NCBI RefSeq assembly: GCF_002013895.1
Contig: NZ_MAFQ01000007.1
Coordinates: 62,001-126,000 of the forward strand
Direction: 5' to 3'
Origin: Mycobacteroides franklinii
Lineage (GTDB): Bacteria; Actinomycetota; Actinomycetes; Mycobacteriales; Mycobacteriaceae
Length of the DNA stretch: 64,000 bases
The notes beneath the pieces are model-generated. The model did not search any database, was not told the origin of the DNA, and saw only the letters and a program-made list of their open reading frames with translations. Each line of letters opens with the position of its first letter. The stretch's first letter is position 1. The position numbers were made by a program, and so were the translations under genes. Shown piece after piece: positions 38,426 to 50,208 of the stretch.

Positions 38426-38908
38426 ATGGCGTCTTTTAAGCTTGAACCACTGGTTGAAAGTGATTTCAGCACAAGCGATTTCGTGTATACCTTCTCCGCT
38501 CCGCTGGCCAAGGACGCGGCCACGGTGTGGGCCGAACTCAACGGAGAGAGCCCGCTGCATTGGTGCAAGGCCATCAAGAAGATCAGCTGGACGTCGCCGG
38601 AGCCGCGTGGCGTGGGCTCCACCCGCACGGCTCAGCTGGTAGTTCCCGGTACGACGCTGTACGAGCGGTTCATCCTCTGGGAGGAGAGTCCGGAGCGATA
38701 CCGCAACGCGTTCACCGTCGAGACGGCCACCTTCCCGGGTACCAAGCGGTTCGGTGAGTATTACGAGGTGGTGGGTACCGCCACAGGGTCGCTGTTCACC
38801 TGGAGCTTCTTCATCGATCCGTCGCTCGGGTTCACGCAGTACCTCAAGCCGGTGATCCGTCGCGGGCTGTCGGGTCTGATGACTGACACCCAGAAACACT
38901 TCGCCTAG
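38426..38908 (+). CDS. SRPBCC (START-like) family protein
   Basis: The 160-residue protein begins 2 bases after proS. It has the helix-grip pattern: N-terminal strand FVYTFSAPLAKDAATVWAEL, a helix with WCKAIKKI, strands STRTAQLV and YERFILWEE, and a long C-terminal helix (YLKPVIRRGLSGLMTD). Members bind hydrophobic ligands such as lipids or polyketides in a deep pocket. The ligand is unknown. Coupling to proS is by proximity only. Confidence 0.82.
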   Translation: MASFKLEPLVESDFSTSDFVYTFSAPLAKDAATVWAELNGESPLHWCKAIKKISWTSPEPRGVGSTRTAQLVVPGTTLYERFILWEESPERYRNAFTVETATFPGTKRFGEYYEVVGTATGSLFTWSFFIDPSLGFTQYLKPVIRRGLSGLMTDTQKHFA

Positions 38909-38922
38909 CGCGTACCCGACGC

Positions 38923-38979
38923 CGACACGCCGTTTTCTGTCCCGGTTCGCGAGTAGCGCGCACAGAACGCGGCGTGTCG
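38923..38979. repeat. Long inverted repeat between convergent genes
   Basis: Arms 38923-38940 and 38962-38979 pair over 18 positions with one mismatch and one G-T pair; the loop is 21 bases. It lies in the 82-base gap between the SRPBCC gene and the DUF4439 gene. It may be a bidirectional terminator, or a copy of a dispersed intergenic palindrome. Confidence 0.7.
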
Positions 38980-38990
38980 AGGCGAGAGGG

Positions 38991-39464
38991 CTAGGCCTTC
39001 TCGGGCCCGCCGGGGAAGGGGACGCTCGCGGGCGTGATGTCTCCGACTGCTCGCCATCGCGCCGCGCGAATTGCGCTTTCGGTCAGCATGCGCACCGCGA
39101 AACCACGGTCGTCACTGCTGTCGGCCTGTTCGGCGACGGCGCGCCAGCATGCCGCGGTATCGGTCTCGACCTGCAATGCGAGCTTGATGGCATCGGCAGG
39201 CGTGCTCACCGGGAACGGGATTGTGTAGCCGGCGGCGGCCACCGGTGCCGTGACCGACCGGCCACGCAGCTTGGCAATGCTCTCTTCACGGCACTGCCGG
39301 TGTTCGATGAGGCATTCGGTCACCAGCCAGTTGTTATCGGGCACCGAGTGCGCCGACACCAGGCCGTACGCGTAGATGGCCGCGTGCTCGTTCGCCAGGG
39401 CGCTCGCCAAGGCGGTGTCGTCGGGCGAGGAGGCCTGTTGTGGGGTCGGCTCGGTCGTTGTCAC
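38991..39464 (-). CDS. DUF4439 ferritin-like domain protein (Rv2844-like)
   Basis: The 157-residue protein is all-helical, with LANEHAAIYAYG and LIEHRQCREESI, the Glu/His pattern of a four-helix ferritin-like bundle (ExxH spaced in two helices). Whether it binds metal is not shown. It starts at GTG 39464 in a GTGA overlap with the upstream lipoprotein gene, so the two are translated together. Homologous pair Rv2844-Rv2843 sits at the same place in M. tuberculosis, between proS and rimP. Confidence 0.85.
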   Translation of the reverse strand: MTTTEPTPQQASSPDDTALASALANEHAAIYAYGLVSAHSVPDNNWLVTECLIEHRQCREESIAKLRGRSVTAPVAAAGYTIPFPVSTPADAIKLALQVETDTAACWRAVAEQADSSDDRGFAVRMLTESAIRAARWRAVGDITPASVPFPGGPEKA

Positions 39465-39934
39465 GGCAGGTCCACCTCTGCAGCTGAGGCGCATGCGGCG
39501 CTGATTGAGGCCAGCAAGCCGGCACGATATCCGCTCTGTTTGGTTGCCAGGTCCATCGCCGCGTGTGCGGAGTCTTTGAGCTGGTTTTTGACTTGGTCGA
39601 CCGGTGGAGGTGCCGCGGGCGCGGTGGTTGTGGTGCTGGTAGTGGAACGGACAGTCGCATCGGCCCCGGGGATGCGTTTCAGCTCCTTGGTCAGTGCCGC
39701 GACATGAGCGCTGCGAATACCGGCGATCGCGTTCAACGTGGGTGCCAGCTGAGTGTTGGCGCTGGCCGCCGCGGTCGCGGAGGCAGCATCCCGGACCGCC
39801 AAGTCGATCTGCGCCTGCAGGTCGTCCACCTCGGGTTTGGTGTCCGGCACCTGCTGGCACGCGGCGGCCACGACGGTGACACCGAGGACGGCGCCGCCGA
39901 TCAACAGGTCGCGGCGCGACAGGCTTCTGGGCAT
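39461..39934 (-). CDS. Putative Tat-exported lipoprotein (Rv2843-like)
   Basis: The 157-residue protein starts PRSLSRRDLLIGGAVLG, an SRRDLL twin-arginine motif followed by a hydrophobic stretch and the lipobox AAAC at about residue 25. The mature part is Ala-rich and helical (AVRDAASATAAASANTQLA), with a Thr/Ser/Pro linker (STTSTTTTAPAAPPP). It probably sits on the outside of the plasma membrane and may partner the ferritin-like protein encoded by the overlapping gene. ATG 39934 is the only start that places the signal at the N-terminus. Confidence 0.8.
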   Translation of the reverse strand: MPRSLSRRDLLIGGAVLGVTVVAAACQQVPDTKPEVDDLQAQIDLAVRDAASATAAASANTQLAPTLNAIAGIRSAHVAALTKELKRIPGADATVRSTTSTTTTAPAAPPPVDQVKNQLKDSAHAAMDLATKQSGYRAGLLASISAACASAAEVDLP

Positions 39935-40075
39935 TCGCCCATCCTGCCAGTGCGCGCGGTTGGCGCATGACAGCCCTCGCCGGGCGTAAGGTGGAGTGCT
40001 GGTCAAGACGAGAGTCCGGCTAGTGTGTGCAAGCTGAACCGCCCGACAACTCAAGATGAGGAGCCACAAAACGCC

Positions 40076-40603
40076 ATGGGGCTGCCATCAGACGACCAGG
40101 TGATCGAGCTGCTTGCGGCCGAGTTCACCCGGTCCGGCGTCGAGATCGAAAGTGTCTCCGTCAATGAAGAAACCGTTCCCGCCCGCATCACGGTGGTGGT
40201 CGACTCGGATTCTCCGGTGGATTTGGACGCAGTCGCCGCACTGAGCCGCACCGCATCGACATTGTTGGACGAGATGGACACCGGCTCGGAGGTTTACGAG
40301 CTGGAGGTGACGACACCGGGTGTCGACAGACCGCTGACCACGCCGGCGCATTTCCGCCGTGCACACCTGCGGCTGGCGCAGATTCGCCTGGCCGATGGCG
40401 AAGATCTGCTCGGCCGGATCGGCGTCGCGAACGACGACGGGGTGCAGGTGGTACTGCGTAAACCCATCAAGGGAACCGGCTGGACCGTCCGCGATCTTGC
40501 GTTCTCCGATATCGAGAGCGCGGTCGTGCAGGTGGAGTTCACCACGCCCAATCCGCAGGAACTCAATCTGGCTGGGGCAGCCGAAACTGGAGGTGGCGCA
40601 TGA
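40076..40603 (+). CDS. rimP: Ribosome maturation factor RimP
   Basis: The 175-residue protein helps assemble the 30S subunit. It has the two-domain layout: [23 protein letters not shown] followed by [10 protein letters not shown] and [11 protein letters not shown] in the N-terminal domain, and a C-terminal SH3-like domain. ATG 40076 is preferred ([13 protein letters not shown]) over a GTG 17 codons upstream; a GAGGAG lies 12 bases before it. It starts the rimP-nusA operon, with an ATGA overlap to nusA. Confidence 0.95.
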   Translation: MGLPSDDQVIELLAAEFTRSGVEIESVSVNEETVPARITVVVDSDSPVDLDAVAALSRTASTLLDEMDTGSEVYELEVTTPGVDRPLTTPAHFRRAHLRLAQIRLADGEDLLGRIGVANDDGVQVVLRKPIKGTGWTVRDLAFSDIESAVVQVEFTTPNPQELNLAGAAETGGGA

Positions 40604-41595
40604 ATATCGATCCCGCAGCGGTAAACCTGATGGCTGCCGATAAAGGCATCACGGTCGACGAGGCCATTGACATCATCAAGTCGGCATTGTTGACGGCTTA
40701 CCGGCACACCGACGGACATGAGCCCAACGCGCGTATCGAAATCGATCGCAAGACGGGCGTGGTTCGTGTGATGGCCCGCGAGACCGACGAGGACGGCAAC
40801 CTCATCACCGAATGGGATGCCACGCCTGAGGGATTCGGCCGTATCGCGGCCACCACTGCGCGGCAGGTGTTCCAGCAGGGCGTGCGCGACGCCGAGAATG
40901 AACACAAGTTCGGCGAGTTCTCCACCCGTGAGGGTGAGGTCGTCGGCGGTGTGATTCAGCGCGACGCCCGGGCCAATGCGCGTGGGCTGGTCGTGGTTCG
41001 CATGGGCAGTGAGACCAAGGGATCCGAAGGGGTCATCCCGTCGGCCGAGCAGGTACCGGGCGAGGAGTACCACCACGGAGACCGGTTGCGCTGCTATGTC
41101 GTTGGCGTGTCCCGCGGTGCGCGCGAGCCGTTGATCACCTTGTCGCGCACCCATCCGAACCTGGTGCGCAGATTGTTCTCACTGGAGGTTCCGGAGATCA
41201 ACGACGGCTCGGTGGAGATCATCGCGGTGGCTCGCGAGGCGGGGCACCGGTCCAAGATTGCGGTGGCATCGAAGGTTTCCGGCCTCAACGCCAAGGGGGC
41301 CTGCATTGGGCCGATGGGGCAGCGTGTGCGCAATGTGATGAGCGAGCTGTCCGGTGAGAAGATCGACATCATCGATTACGACCCGGATCCGGCCCGATTC
41401 GTCGCGAATGCGCTCTCGCCTGCCAAGGTGGTCTCGGTTTCGGTAATCGACGAGGCAGGCAAGGCCGCCCGAGTCATCGTCCCGGATTTCCAACTGTCCC
41501 TGGCGATCGGCAAGGAAGGGCAGAACGCCCGGCTTGCCGCGCGACTCACCGGATGGCGCATCGATATCAGGAGTGACGCAGACCCCGAAAACTAG
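40600..41595 (+). CDS. nusA: Transcription termination/antitermination factor NusA
   Basis: The 331-residue factor binds RNA polymerase and nascent RNA. The domains are an N-terminal polymerase-binding domain (1-125), S1 (about 125-200, ending at [19 protein letters not shown]), KH1 and KH2 ([20 protein letters not shown] and [18 protein letters not shown]). No C-terminal acidic repeats are present, as expected for actinobacteria. In M. tuberculosis it is followed at once by the ylxR gene; here 2.2 kb with three other genes intervenes. Confidence 0.97.
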   Translation: MNIDPAAVNLMAADKGITVDEAIDIIKSALLTAYRHTDGHEPNARIEIDRKTGVVRVMARETDEDGNLITEWDATPEGFGRIAATTARQVFQQGVRDAENEHKFGEFSTREGEVVGGVIQRDARANARGLVVVRMGSETKGSEGVIPSAEQVPGEEYHHGDRLRCYVVGVSRGAREPLITLSRTHPNLVRRLFSLEVPEINDGSVEIIAVAREAGHRSKIAVASKVSGLNAKGACIGPMGQRVRNVMSELSGEKIDIIDYDPDPARFVANALSPAKVVSVSVIDEAGKAARVIVPDFQLSLAIGKEGQNARLAARLTGWRIDIRSDADPEN

Positions 41596-41639
41596 CACCG
41601 AGTAGCGGCAGGTACTGACCAAAGTCCCTATCGGCACAT

Positions 41640-41662
41640 AACTTGCATCTCATATACAAGTT
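41640..41662. promoter_or_regulatory. NsrR-type operator
   Basis: This 23-bp element has AACTTG and CAAGTT ends with further partial symmetry (AACTTGCAT... ATACAAGTT), fitting the 11-1-11 layout of known NsrR boxes. It ends 2 bases before the nsrR GTG, so a bound repressor would cover the start region. A direct role in autoregulation of nsrR-hmp is inferred. Confidence 0.7.
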
Positions 41663-41664
41663 AT

Positions 41665-42078
41665 GTGCAACTAACGCGATTCACCGATCTGGGTCTGCGC
41701 ATCGTCATGCGCCTGGCCGTAGAGGGGCCGAACGCTCAGCTGCACACCGGTGACCTTGCCGCCCAGCTGTGTGTGTCCTATACGCACGCTACGAAAGTCG
41801 TTGCGCGGCTATCGGAAATCGGCGCGATCGAATCCGCGCGTGGACGACACGGGGGAGTGTGCATCACCCGAGACGGACTCGATCGTCGGGTGGGATCGCT
41901 GGCACGGAAATTGGAGCGCGGCGATGAGGTCATCGACTGCGACGGGGATCCGCCCTGCCCGCTCCGTCAGAGCTGCCGCCTTCGTGACGCGCTTCATTCC
42001 GCCCAGGAGGCGTTCTTCACCCACCTCGATCAGTGGACCGTGGCCGAAATAGCCCGTCCAGCAATGGAAAGGAAGTAG
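41665..42078 (+). CDS. nsrR: Rrf2-family NO-sensing repressor NsrR
   Basis: The 137-residue protein has an N-terminal winged helix (LHTGDLAAQLCVSYTHATKVVARL) and the iron-sulfur Cys trio Cys92, Cys98 and Cys104 (DCDGDPPCPLRQSC). Asp8 is also present, the fourth [4Fe-4S] ligand known from Streptomyces NsrR. Nitric oxide destroys the cluster and relieves repression of hmp. GTG 41665 has no ribosome binding site and stands 2 bases after the palindrome, so the mRNA could be leaderless. The hmp gene follows after 4 bases. Confidence 0.93.
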   Translation: MQLTRFTDLGLRIVMRLAVEGPNAQLHTGDLAAQLCVSYTHATKVVARLSEIGAIESARGRHGGVCITRDGLDRRVGSLARKLERGDEVIDCDGDPPCPLRQSCRLRDALHSAQEAFFTHLDQWTVAEIARPAMERK

Positions 42079-42082
42079 TCAA

Positions 42083-43273
42083 GTGCTATCAGCAGAGTCG
42101 CTGGCAGTCATCCGTCAGACGCTCCCCGCAGTGGCGGGCGCGATCGACGAGATCACGCCGTTGTTCTACTCCAAGATGTTCGCGGCGCGTCCGGAGCTGC
42201 TCCGCGATCTGTTCAACCGTGGCAATCAGGCGGCGGGGGAGCAGCCGAAGGCGCTGGCGGCATCCATCGCATCGTTCGCCGGAATGGTGCTGGAAGGCAA
42301 AGGTGCCCAGTATGATTCAGTGCTCGACAGAATCGCCCACAAACACGTCTCGTTGGGAATCGTTGCGGAGCAATATCAGATCGTCTACGAGCACCTGTTC
42401 GCCGCGATCGCCGAGGTGTTAGGGGCGGCGGTGACCGAAGAGGTTGCGAAGGCCTGGACCGAGTTCTACTGGCTGATGGCCGACGAACTGATCACCCGCG
42501 AGAAGGCGCTATACGGTGCCGCCGGGGTGGCCCCGGGTGATGTGTGGCAGCAGGTCACCGTGGTGCGCCGTCAACTGGAGTCGGCGGATGTGGCCGGATT
42601 TGAGTTGCGCGGAGTGTCGGGTGAATTGCCGAGTTTCCTTCCAGGGCAGTACATATCGGTACAGGTTACGTTGCCGGACGGGGCCAGGCAGATTCGGCAA
42701 TACAGCCTGTCGCGCGGATCCCGTGAGGGTGACTGGCGCATCGCCGTCAAGAGATTGAACGGCGGCGATACCCCGGCAGGAGAGGTGTCGAACTTCATCT
42801 ACGACAACGTCTTCGAGGGGCAGCAGCTGAGGGTGTCGTTGCCCACGGGTGAGTTCACGCTCGATGACTCGCAGGACCCGCTGGTTCTGGTATCGGCGGG
42901 TATCGGCTGTACTCCGATCATGGGGATGTTGCAAGAACTTGTGGCGACGCAGTCCCCGCGTGAGGTCGTAGTCCTGCACGCGGATCAATCGGCGGCCGCG
43001 CATGCCTACCGTCATGAGTTGGCAGATCTCGTGGGCAGGCTGCCCGCCGGCCGTCTGCACACGTGGTACGAACGGGCACATGTGGAGCTTCCGGCTGATG
43101 GAATCGGGCGCATGAGCCTGACGCGTCTTCCGATCAACCTCGCGTCCACGGTATTCGTCTGCGGTCCCCGACCGTTCATGTCGGCCATCAACGAGGACCT
43201 GGTGTCGCTCGGTATTCCGCAGCACCAGATCAACCACGAGCTATTCGGGCCCTTGGCGTCGGCCGTGGCATGA
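42083..43273 (+). CDS. hmp: Flavohemoglobin (nitric oxide dioxygenase)
   Basis: The 396-residue protein converts NO and O2 to nitrate using NAD(P)H. The globin domain (1-140) has the B10 Tyr (Tyr29 in LFYSKMF), a distal Gln (QPKAL) and proximal His88 (AHKHVSLGI). The FAD domain has RQYSLS and the NAD domain has GIGCTPIMGML and VFVCGPRPFM. Length fits family. GTG 42083 follows AAAGGAAG. The repressor gene and its operator are directly upstream. I recall no classical flavohemoglobin at this site in M. tuberculosis. Confidence 0.96.
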   Translation: MLSAESLAVIRQTLPAVAGAIDEITPLFYSKMFAARPELLRDLFNRGNQAAGEQPKALAASIASFAGMVLEGKGAQYDSVLDRIAHKHVSLGIVAEQYQIVYEHLFAAIAEVLGAAVTEEVAKAWTEFYWLMADELITREKALYGAAGVAPGDVWQQVTVVRRQLESADVAGFELRGVSGELPSFLPGQYISVQVTLPDGARQIRQYSLSRGSREGDWRIAVKRLNGGDTPAGEVSNFIYDNVFEGQQLRVSLPTGEFTLDDSQDPLVLVSAGIGCTPIMGMLQELVATQSPREVVVLHADQSAAAHAYRHELADLVGRLPAGRLHTWYERAHVELPADGIGRMSLTRLPINLASTVFVCGPRPFMSAINEDLVSLGIPQHQINHELFGPLASAVA

Positions 43274-43704
43274 CGCGCGTCGAGGTCCTGACGGCGGCGC
43301 TGGCCGCGTTCTGGTTGGGGCTGGTGGTGGCGATTTCGTTCATCGAGGCTCCCCTGAAATTCCGGGCGCCGGGCGTGACGGTTCAGGTGGGGCTCGCGAT
43401 AGGTCGCCTGGTGTTCGGCGCGCTGAACGCGCTGGAGTGTGTCCTTGCGGTGTCCATGATGCTGCTGATGTCAGTCGGTAGTCCGTCTGCCGGCGAGATC
43501 GCCGCGGGTGTCGCGGCGTCCGCCGGTCTCGCGATTCAGTTGCTGGCGGTGCGACCTGCCATGGCGAGGCGGACCAATGCGATCCGCGATGGAGCCGAAT
43601 ACGCGGGGCGTAGCCGTATTCACCTGGTGTACGTCGCGGTCGAGTGCGTCAAGGCGCTGGCGTTGATCGTCGTGGTGACGCTCGTCGCGGCGGGGGTTCA
43701 ATGA
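43270..43704 (+). CDS. Four-helix membrane protein coupled to hmp
   Basis: The 144-residue protein has about four membrane segments: VEVLTAALAAFWLGLVVAIS, LVFGALNALECVLAVSMMLL, a segment near 75-95, and VECVKALALIVVVTLVAA. One conserved-looking loop is ARRTNAIRDGAEYAGRSRIHLVYV, with His and charged residues at the membrane edge. The ATG overlaps the hmp stop (ATGA), so it is coordinated with NO detoxification. I do not recognise its function; it is broadly like DUF4149-type proteins. Confidence 0.78.
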   Translation: MTRVEVLTAALAAFWLGLVVAISFIEAPLKFRAPGVTVQVGLAIGRLVFGALNALECVLAVSMMLLMSVGSPSAGEIAAGVAASAGLAIQLLAVRPAMARRTNAIRDGAEYAGRSRIHLVYVAVECVKALALIVVVTLVAAGVQ

Positions 43705-43766
43705 CCGGAATACAGCCTTGTTATTCGACGCTGTGGGCCGATTCATAAATTAGGTGCCGCGGACGG

Positions 43767-43772
43767 TAGACT
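43767..43772 (+). promoter_or_regulatory. Candidate -10 of ylxR-infB
   Basis: TAGACT ends six bases before GTG 43778. This is the spacing of leaderless mycobacterial transcripts and would give ylxR-infB a promoter of its own after the inserted NO cassette. No clear -35 is seen. Confidence 0.45.
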
Positions 43773-43777
43773 AAGCC

Positions 43778-44095
43778 GTGATCCAGCGCGAGACTTCGGC
43801 GTTTGCACCTGCCCAAACCGGTAAGCCGGTACGGACATGTGTCGGCTGCCGGGGGCGAGAGCTGGCTGCGGATCTGCTTCGTGTGGTTGCTGCGGATGAT
43901 CGACACATAGTGGTCGACGTTCGACACAGACTGCCCGGCCGAGGTGCTTGGTTGCATCGGTCAGCGCAGTGCTACCAGCTGGCGGTAAAGCGGCGAGCTT
44001 TTGCGCGAGCGCTCCGGATCACCGGAAGCCCAGATACGACCGCGGTCTTCGAACATGTTGAGCAATACCAAGAGATTGGCAACGACAAACAATGA
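43778..44095 (+). CDS. YlxR-family RNA-binding protein (DUF448)
   Basis: The 105-residue basic protein has the signature RTCVGCRGREL near residue 19 and LPGRGAWLHRSAQC near residue 52, followed by KRRAFARALRI. YlxR proteins bind RNA and sit between nusA and infB in most bacteria. Here it heads a transcript with infB after a cassette separating it from nusA. GTG 43778 may be leaderless. The fold and place make the call firm although the precise role is debated. Confidence 0.93.
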   Translation: MIQRETSAFAPAQTGKPVRTCVGCRGRELAADLLRVVAADDRHIVVDVRHRLPGRGAWLHRSAQCYQLAVKRRAFARALRITGSPDTTAVFEHVEQYQEIGNDKQ

Positions 44096-44183
44096 GCACA
44101 CCGTGAAGCGTCGATGATGATCGTCCATCACAGCTAACACGAGGCACGGCGCCTGAAGCCGCTGCCTCGCAGACAGGAGAGCA

Positions 44184-46945
44184 GTGGCAGGCAAGGCCCG
44201 GGTACACGAGTTAGCTAAAGAACTCGGTGTGACCAGTAAAGAAGTTCTCGCCCGACTGAGCGATCAGGGCGAATTCGTTAAGTCCGCGTCGTCGACGGTG
44301 GAAGCCCCCGTCGCGCGGCGTCTACGTGAATCATTTGGCGGCGACAAGTCCGCTCCCGCCGCGTCCAATGGCGCGGCCGCAGAGACGGCAGCTGCTCCCA
44401 GGAAGGCCGGTCCCAAGCCGGGCGCCCCGAAGCCGGCGCCGAAGAAGGTTGTGGAACCGGTTGTCGAGGCGCCCCCCGCGCCGGAGCCTGCGGCCGCACC
44501 TGCGCCCGCACCCGCTCCCACGCCGGCAGCGGCTGCCGCCCCCAAGCCGACCCCCGCGGCGCAGCCTGCGGCAGAGGCACCCGCGGCCGCACCGACACCC
44601 GCACCGGCCCCCCGTCCGGGCGCGACACCCGGCCCCAAGCCGGGAGCTCCCCGAGTGCCGCGTGTGGGCAACAACCCGTTCTCCTCGGCTCAGCCGACTG
44701 AGCGTCCGGCGCCTCGTCCGCAGGCACCGCGTCCCGGCGCTCCCCGTCCCGGTGGCGCCTCCCCGAGCAACATGCCGCCGCGTCCGTCGCCCGGATCCAT
44801 GGGTCCGCGCCCGCCGCGTCCCGGCGGCGGCCCCCGCCCCGGCGGCGGTCCGCGTCCCGGTGGTGCCGGTCGTCCCGGTGGTGGCGGCGGCGGCAACTAC
44901 CGCGGTGGTGGCGGTACTGGTGCCGGTGCCCCCGCTGGCGGTCCTCCCGGTGCCGGTGCAGCTGGCGGCTTCCGCGGCCGTCCCGGCGGTGGCGGCGGAG
45001 GAGGTGGCCGTCCCGGTCAGCGCGGTGGCGCGGCCGGTGCATTCGGTCGTCCCGGCGGCGCCCCGAAGCGTGGTCGCAAGTCGAAGCGGGCGAAACGCGC
45101 CGAGTACGAGAACATGCAGGCGCCCGTCGTCGGCGGCGTCCGGTTGCCACATGGCAACGGCGAGGTCATCCGCCTCGCACGTGGCGCGTCGCTGAGTGAC
45201 TTCGCGGAGAAGATCGACGCCAACCCCGCATCGCTGGTGCAGGCGCTGTTCAACCTCGGCGAGATGGTCACGGCCACCCAGTCTGTGGGTGACGAGACCC
45301 TGGAGCTGCTGGGTGGCGAGATGAACTACGTCGTTCAGGTCGTCAGCCCCGAGGACGAGGACCGCGAGCTGCTGGAGTCGTTCGACCTCACCTACGGCGA
45401 GGACGAGGGCGGCGAAGAGGATCTGCGGACACGTCCGCCGGTGGTGACCGTCATGGGTCACGTCGACCACGGTAAGACCAGGCTGTTGGACACCATCCGT
45501 AAGGCCAACGTCCGCGAGGGCGAGGCCGGTGGCATCACCCAGCACATCGGTGCGTACCAGGTCGCCGTCGAGCATGAGGGCGCCGAACGGCTCATCACCT
45601 TCATCGACACCCCCGGTCACGAGGCGTTCACCGCCATGCGTGCCCGTGGTGCGAAGGCCACCGATATCGCGATCCTGGTGGTCGCTGCCGACGACGGCGT
45701 CATGCCCCAGACGGTGGAAGCCATCAACCACGCCCAGGCGGCCGATGTGCCGATCGTGGTCGCGGTCAACAAGATCGATAAGGAAGGCGCCGACCCGCAG
45801 AAGATTCGCGCTCAGCTCACCGAGTACAACCTGGTGGCCGAGGACTTCGGTGGCGAGACGATGTTCGTCGACATCTCGGCGAAGAACGGCACCAACATCC
45901 AAGCGCTGGAGGAGGCAGTACTGCTGACCGCCGATGCGGCGCTGGATCTGCGGGCCAACCCCGATATGGAAGCTCAGGGTGTTGCCATCGAGGCGCATCT
46001 GGACCGCGGCCGCGGTCCGGTGGCCACGGTGCTCATCCAGCGCGGCACGCTGCGCGTCGGCGACTCGATTGTCGCCGGTGACGCGTACGGTCGCGTGCGC
46101 CGCATGGTCGATGAGCACGGCGAGGATGTCGAAGAGGCATTCCCGTCACGTCCGGTTCAGGTCATCGGATTCACGTCCGTGCCTGGCGCGGGTGACAACC
46201 TGCTCGTCGTGGACGAGGACCGCATCGCCCGGCAGATCGCCGACCGGCGCAGCGCGCGCAAGCGCAATGCCTTGGCCGCACGTAGCCGCAAGCGCATCAG
46301 CCTGGACGATCTGGATGCCGCGCTGAAGGAAACCAGCCAGCTGAATCTGATCCTCAAGGGCGACAACGCCGGTACGGTCGAGGCTCTGGAAGAGGCGCTG
46401 CTGGGTATCGCGATCGACGACGAGGTGCAGTTGCGCGTCATCGACCGTGGTGTCGGTGGTGTGACCGAGACCAACGTCAACCTGGCCTCGGCCTCGGATG
46501 CCATCATCATCGGCTTCAACGTGCGGGCCGAGGGCAAGGCGACCGAGCTGGCCAACCGCGAGGGTGTCGACATCCGGTACTACTCGGTGATCTACCAGGC
46601 CATCGACGAGATCGAGAGTGCGCTCAAGGGCATGCTCAAGCCGGTCTACGAAGAGGTCGAGCTGGGTCGCGCCGAGATCCGTGCCCTGTTCCGGTCCTCC
46701 AAGGTGGGCAACATTGCCGGTTGCCTCGTCACCTCCGGCATCATCCGGCGCAATGCCAAGGCCCGGCTGCTGCGCGACAACATCGTGGTCGCCGAGACGG
46801 TCAGCATCTCTTCGCTCAAGCGGGAGAAGGATGACGTCACCGAGGTCCGCGACGGTTACGAGTGCGGTCTTACCTTGACGTACAACGACATCAAGGAAGG
46901 CGACGTCATCGAGGCGTACGAGCTTCGGGAGAAGGAACGGGTCTG

Positions 46946-46946
<1 letters not shown>
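44184..46946 (+). CDS. infB: Translation initiation factor IF-2
   Basis: The 920-residue GTPase places initiator tRNA on the ribosome. An N-terminal helical IF2N motif ([20 protein letters not shown]) is followed by a long Ala/Pro then Gly/Arg/Pro low-complexity stretch (about residues 60-300). A second IF2N domain and the GTPase core follow: G1 GHVDHGKT (about 425), G2 GGITQHIG, G3 DTPGHEAF, G4 NKID. Beta-barrel domains end the protein. GTG 44184 has AGGAGA 5 bases upstream. The GC-rich repetitive part produces long spurious open frames on the other strand. Confidence 0.98.
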
Positions 46947-49725
<2,779 letters not shown>

Positions 49726-50088
49726 TCAGTGGGTCTGCGGATATTGGGGGTACTGGGGCTGCGGGTACCCGGCCGGCGGCGGTGGGTATCCCGCGTGCGG
49801 GTACCCCTGGTATGCCGGGGGTAGTGCGGCTAGACGCCGAATCTGCTTGATCTGTCCCATGTTTCCGAAGATGGCGATCCAGTTCATGAGGAGGATGGAT
49901 AGGAAGCTCCACCAGCCGGCCGCCAGATTGTGGGTCTGTGCGTCGCGGTAGGCGGCCTCGCATTGCTCGAGCGTCCCGGTGATCGCGTAGCTGCGGGTGC
50001 TGAACATGATGAGCATCCCGGTGTGTTTGGTCAGCCGTATTTGAAAGTATCTCGGCGCCGCGGCCGGATATTGCTGTGGATACGACAC
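49726..50088 (-). CDS. Small Tyr/Pro-tailed protein with one membrane segment
   Basis: The 120-residue protein starts at GTG 50088 behind GGGGAGAAA. An N-terminal PH-like segment (RYFQIRLTKHTGMLIMFSTRSYAITGTLEQCEAAY) leads to one hydrophobic stretch (WWSFLSILLMNWIAIFG) and a C-terminal Tyr/Pro/Gly repeat tail (GYPHAGYPPPPAGYPQPQYP, 19-20 residue scale). The architecture is like other actinobacterial membrane proteins with proline-rich tails, but no function is recognised. It ends 1 base after dinF on the opposite strand. Confidence 0.7.
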   Translation of the reverse strand: MSYPQQYPAAAPRYFQIRLTKHTGMLIMFSTRSYAITGTLEQCEAAYRDAQTHNLAAGWWSFLSILLMNWIAIFGNMGQIKQIRRLAALPPAYQGYPHAGYPPPPAGYPQPQYPQYPQTH

Positions 50089-50208
50089 TATTTCTCCCCC
50101 TACTCCGATAGCTCATCCGATGATATCGGCGTGTACCCAACGTGCAGCTATGTGATCCAGGTCACCTTCGGAGTACTCTGGGGACGCTGAACGAGGAGGT
50201 GTTTCGAA

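Noticed and set aside
44331..46118. A 595-codon open frame antisense to infB
   Set aside because: It arises from the GC-rich Gly/Arg/Pro repeat part of infB, has low-complexity sequence and no recognisable domain. infB on the plus strand is unquestionable.
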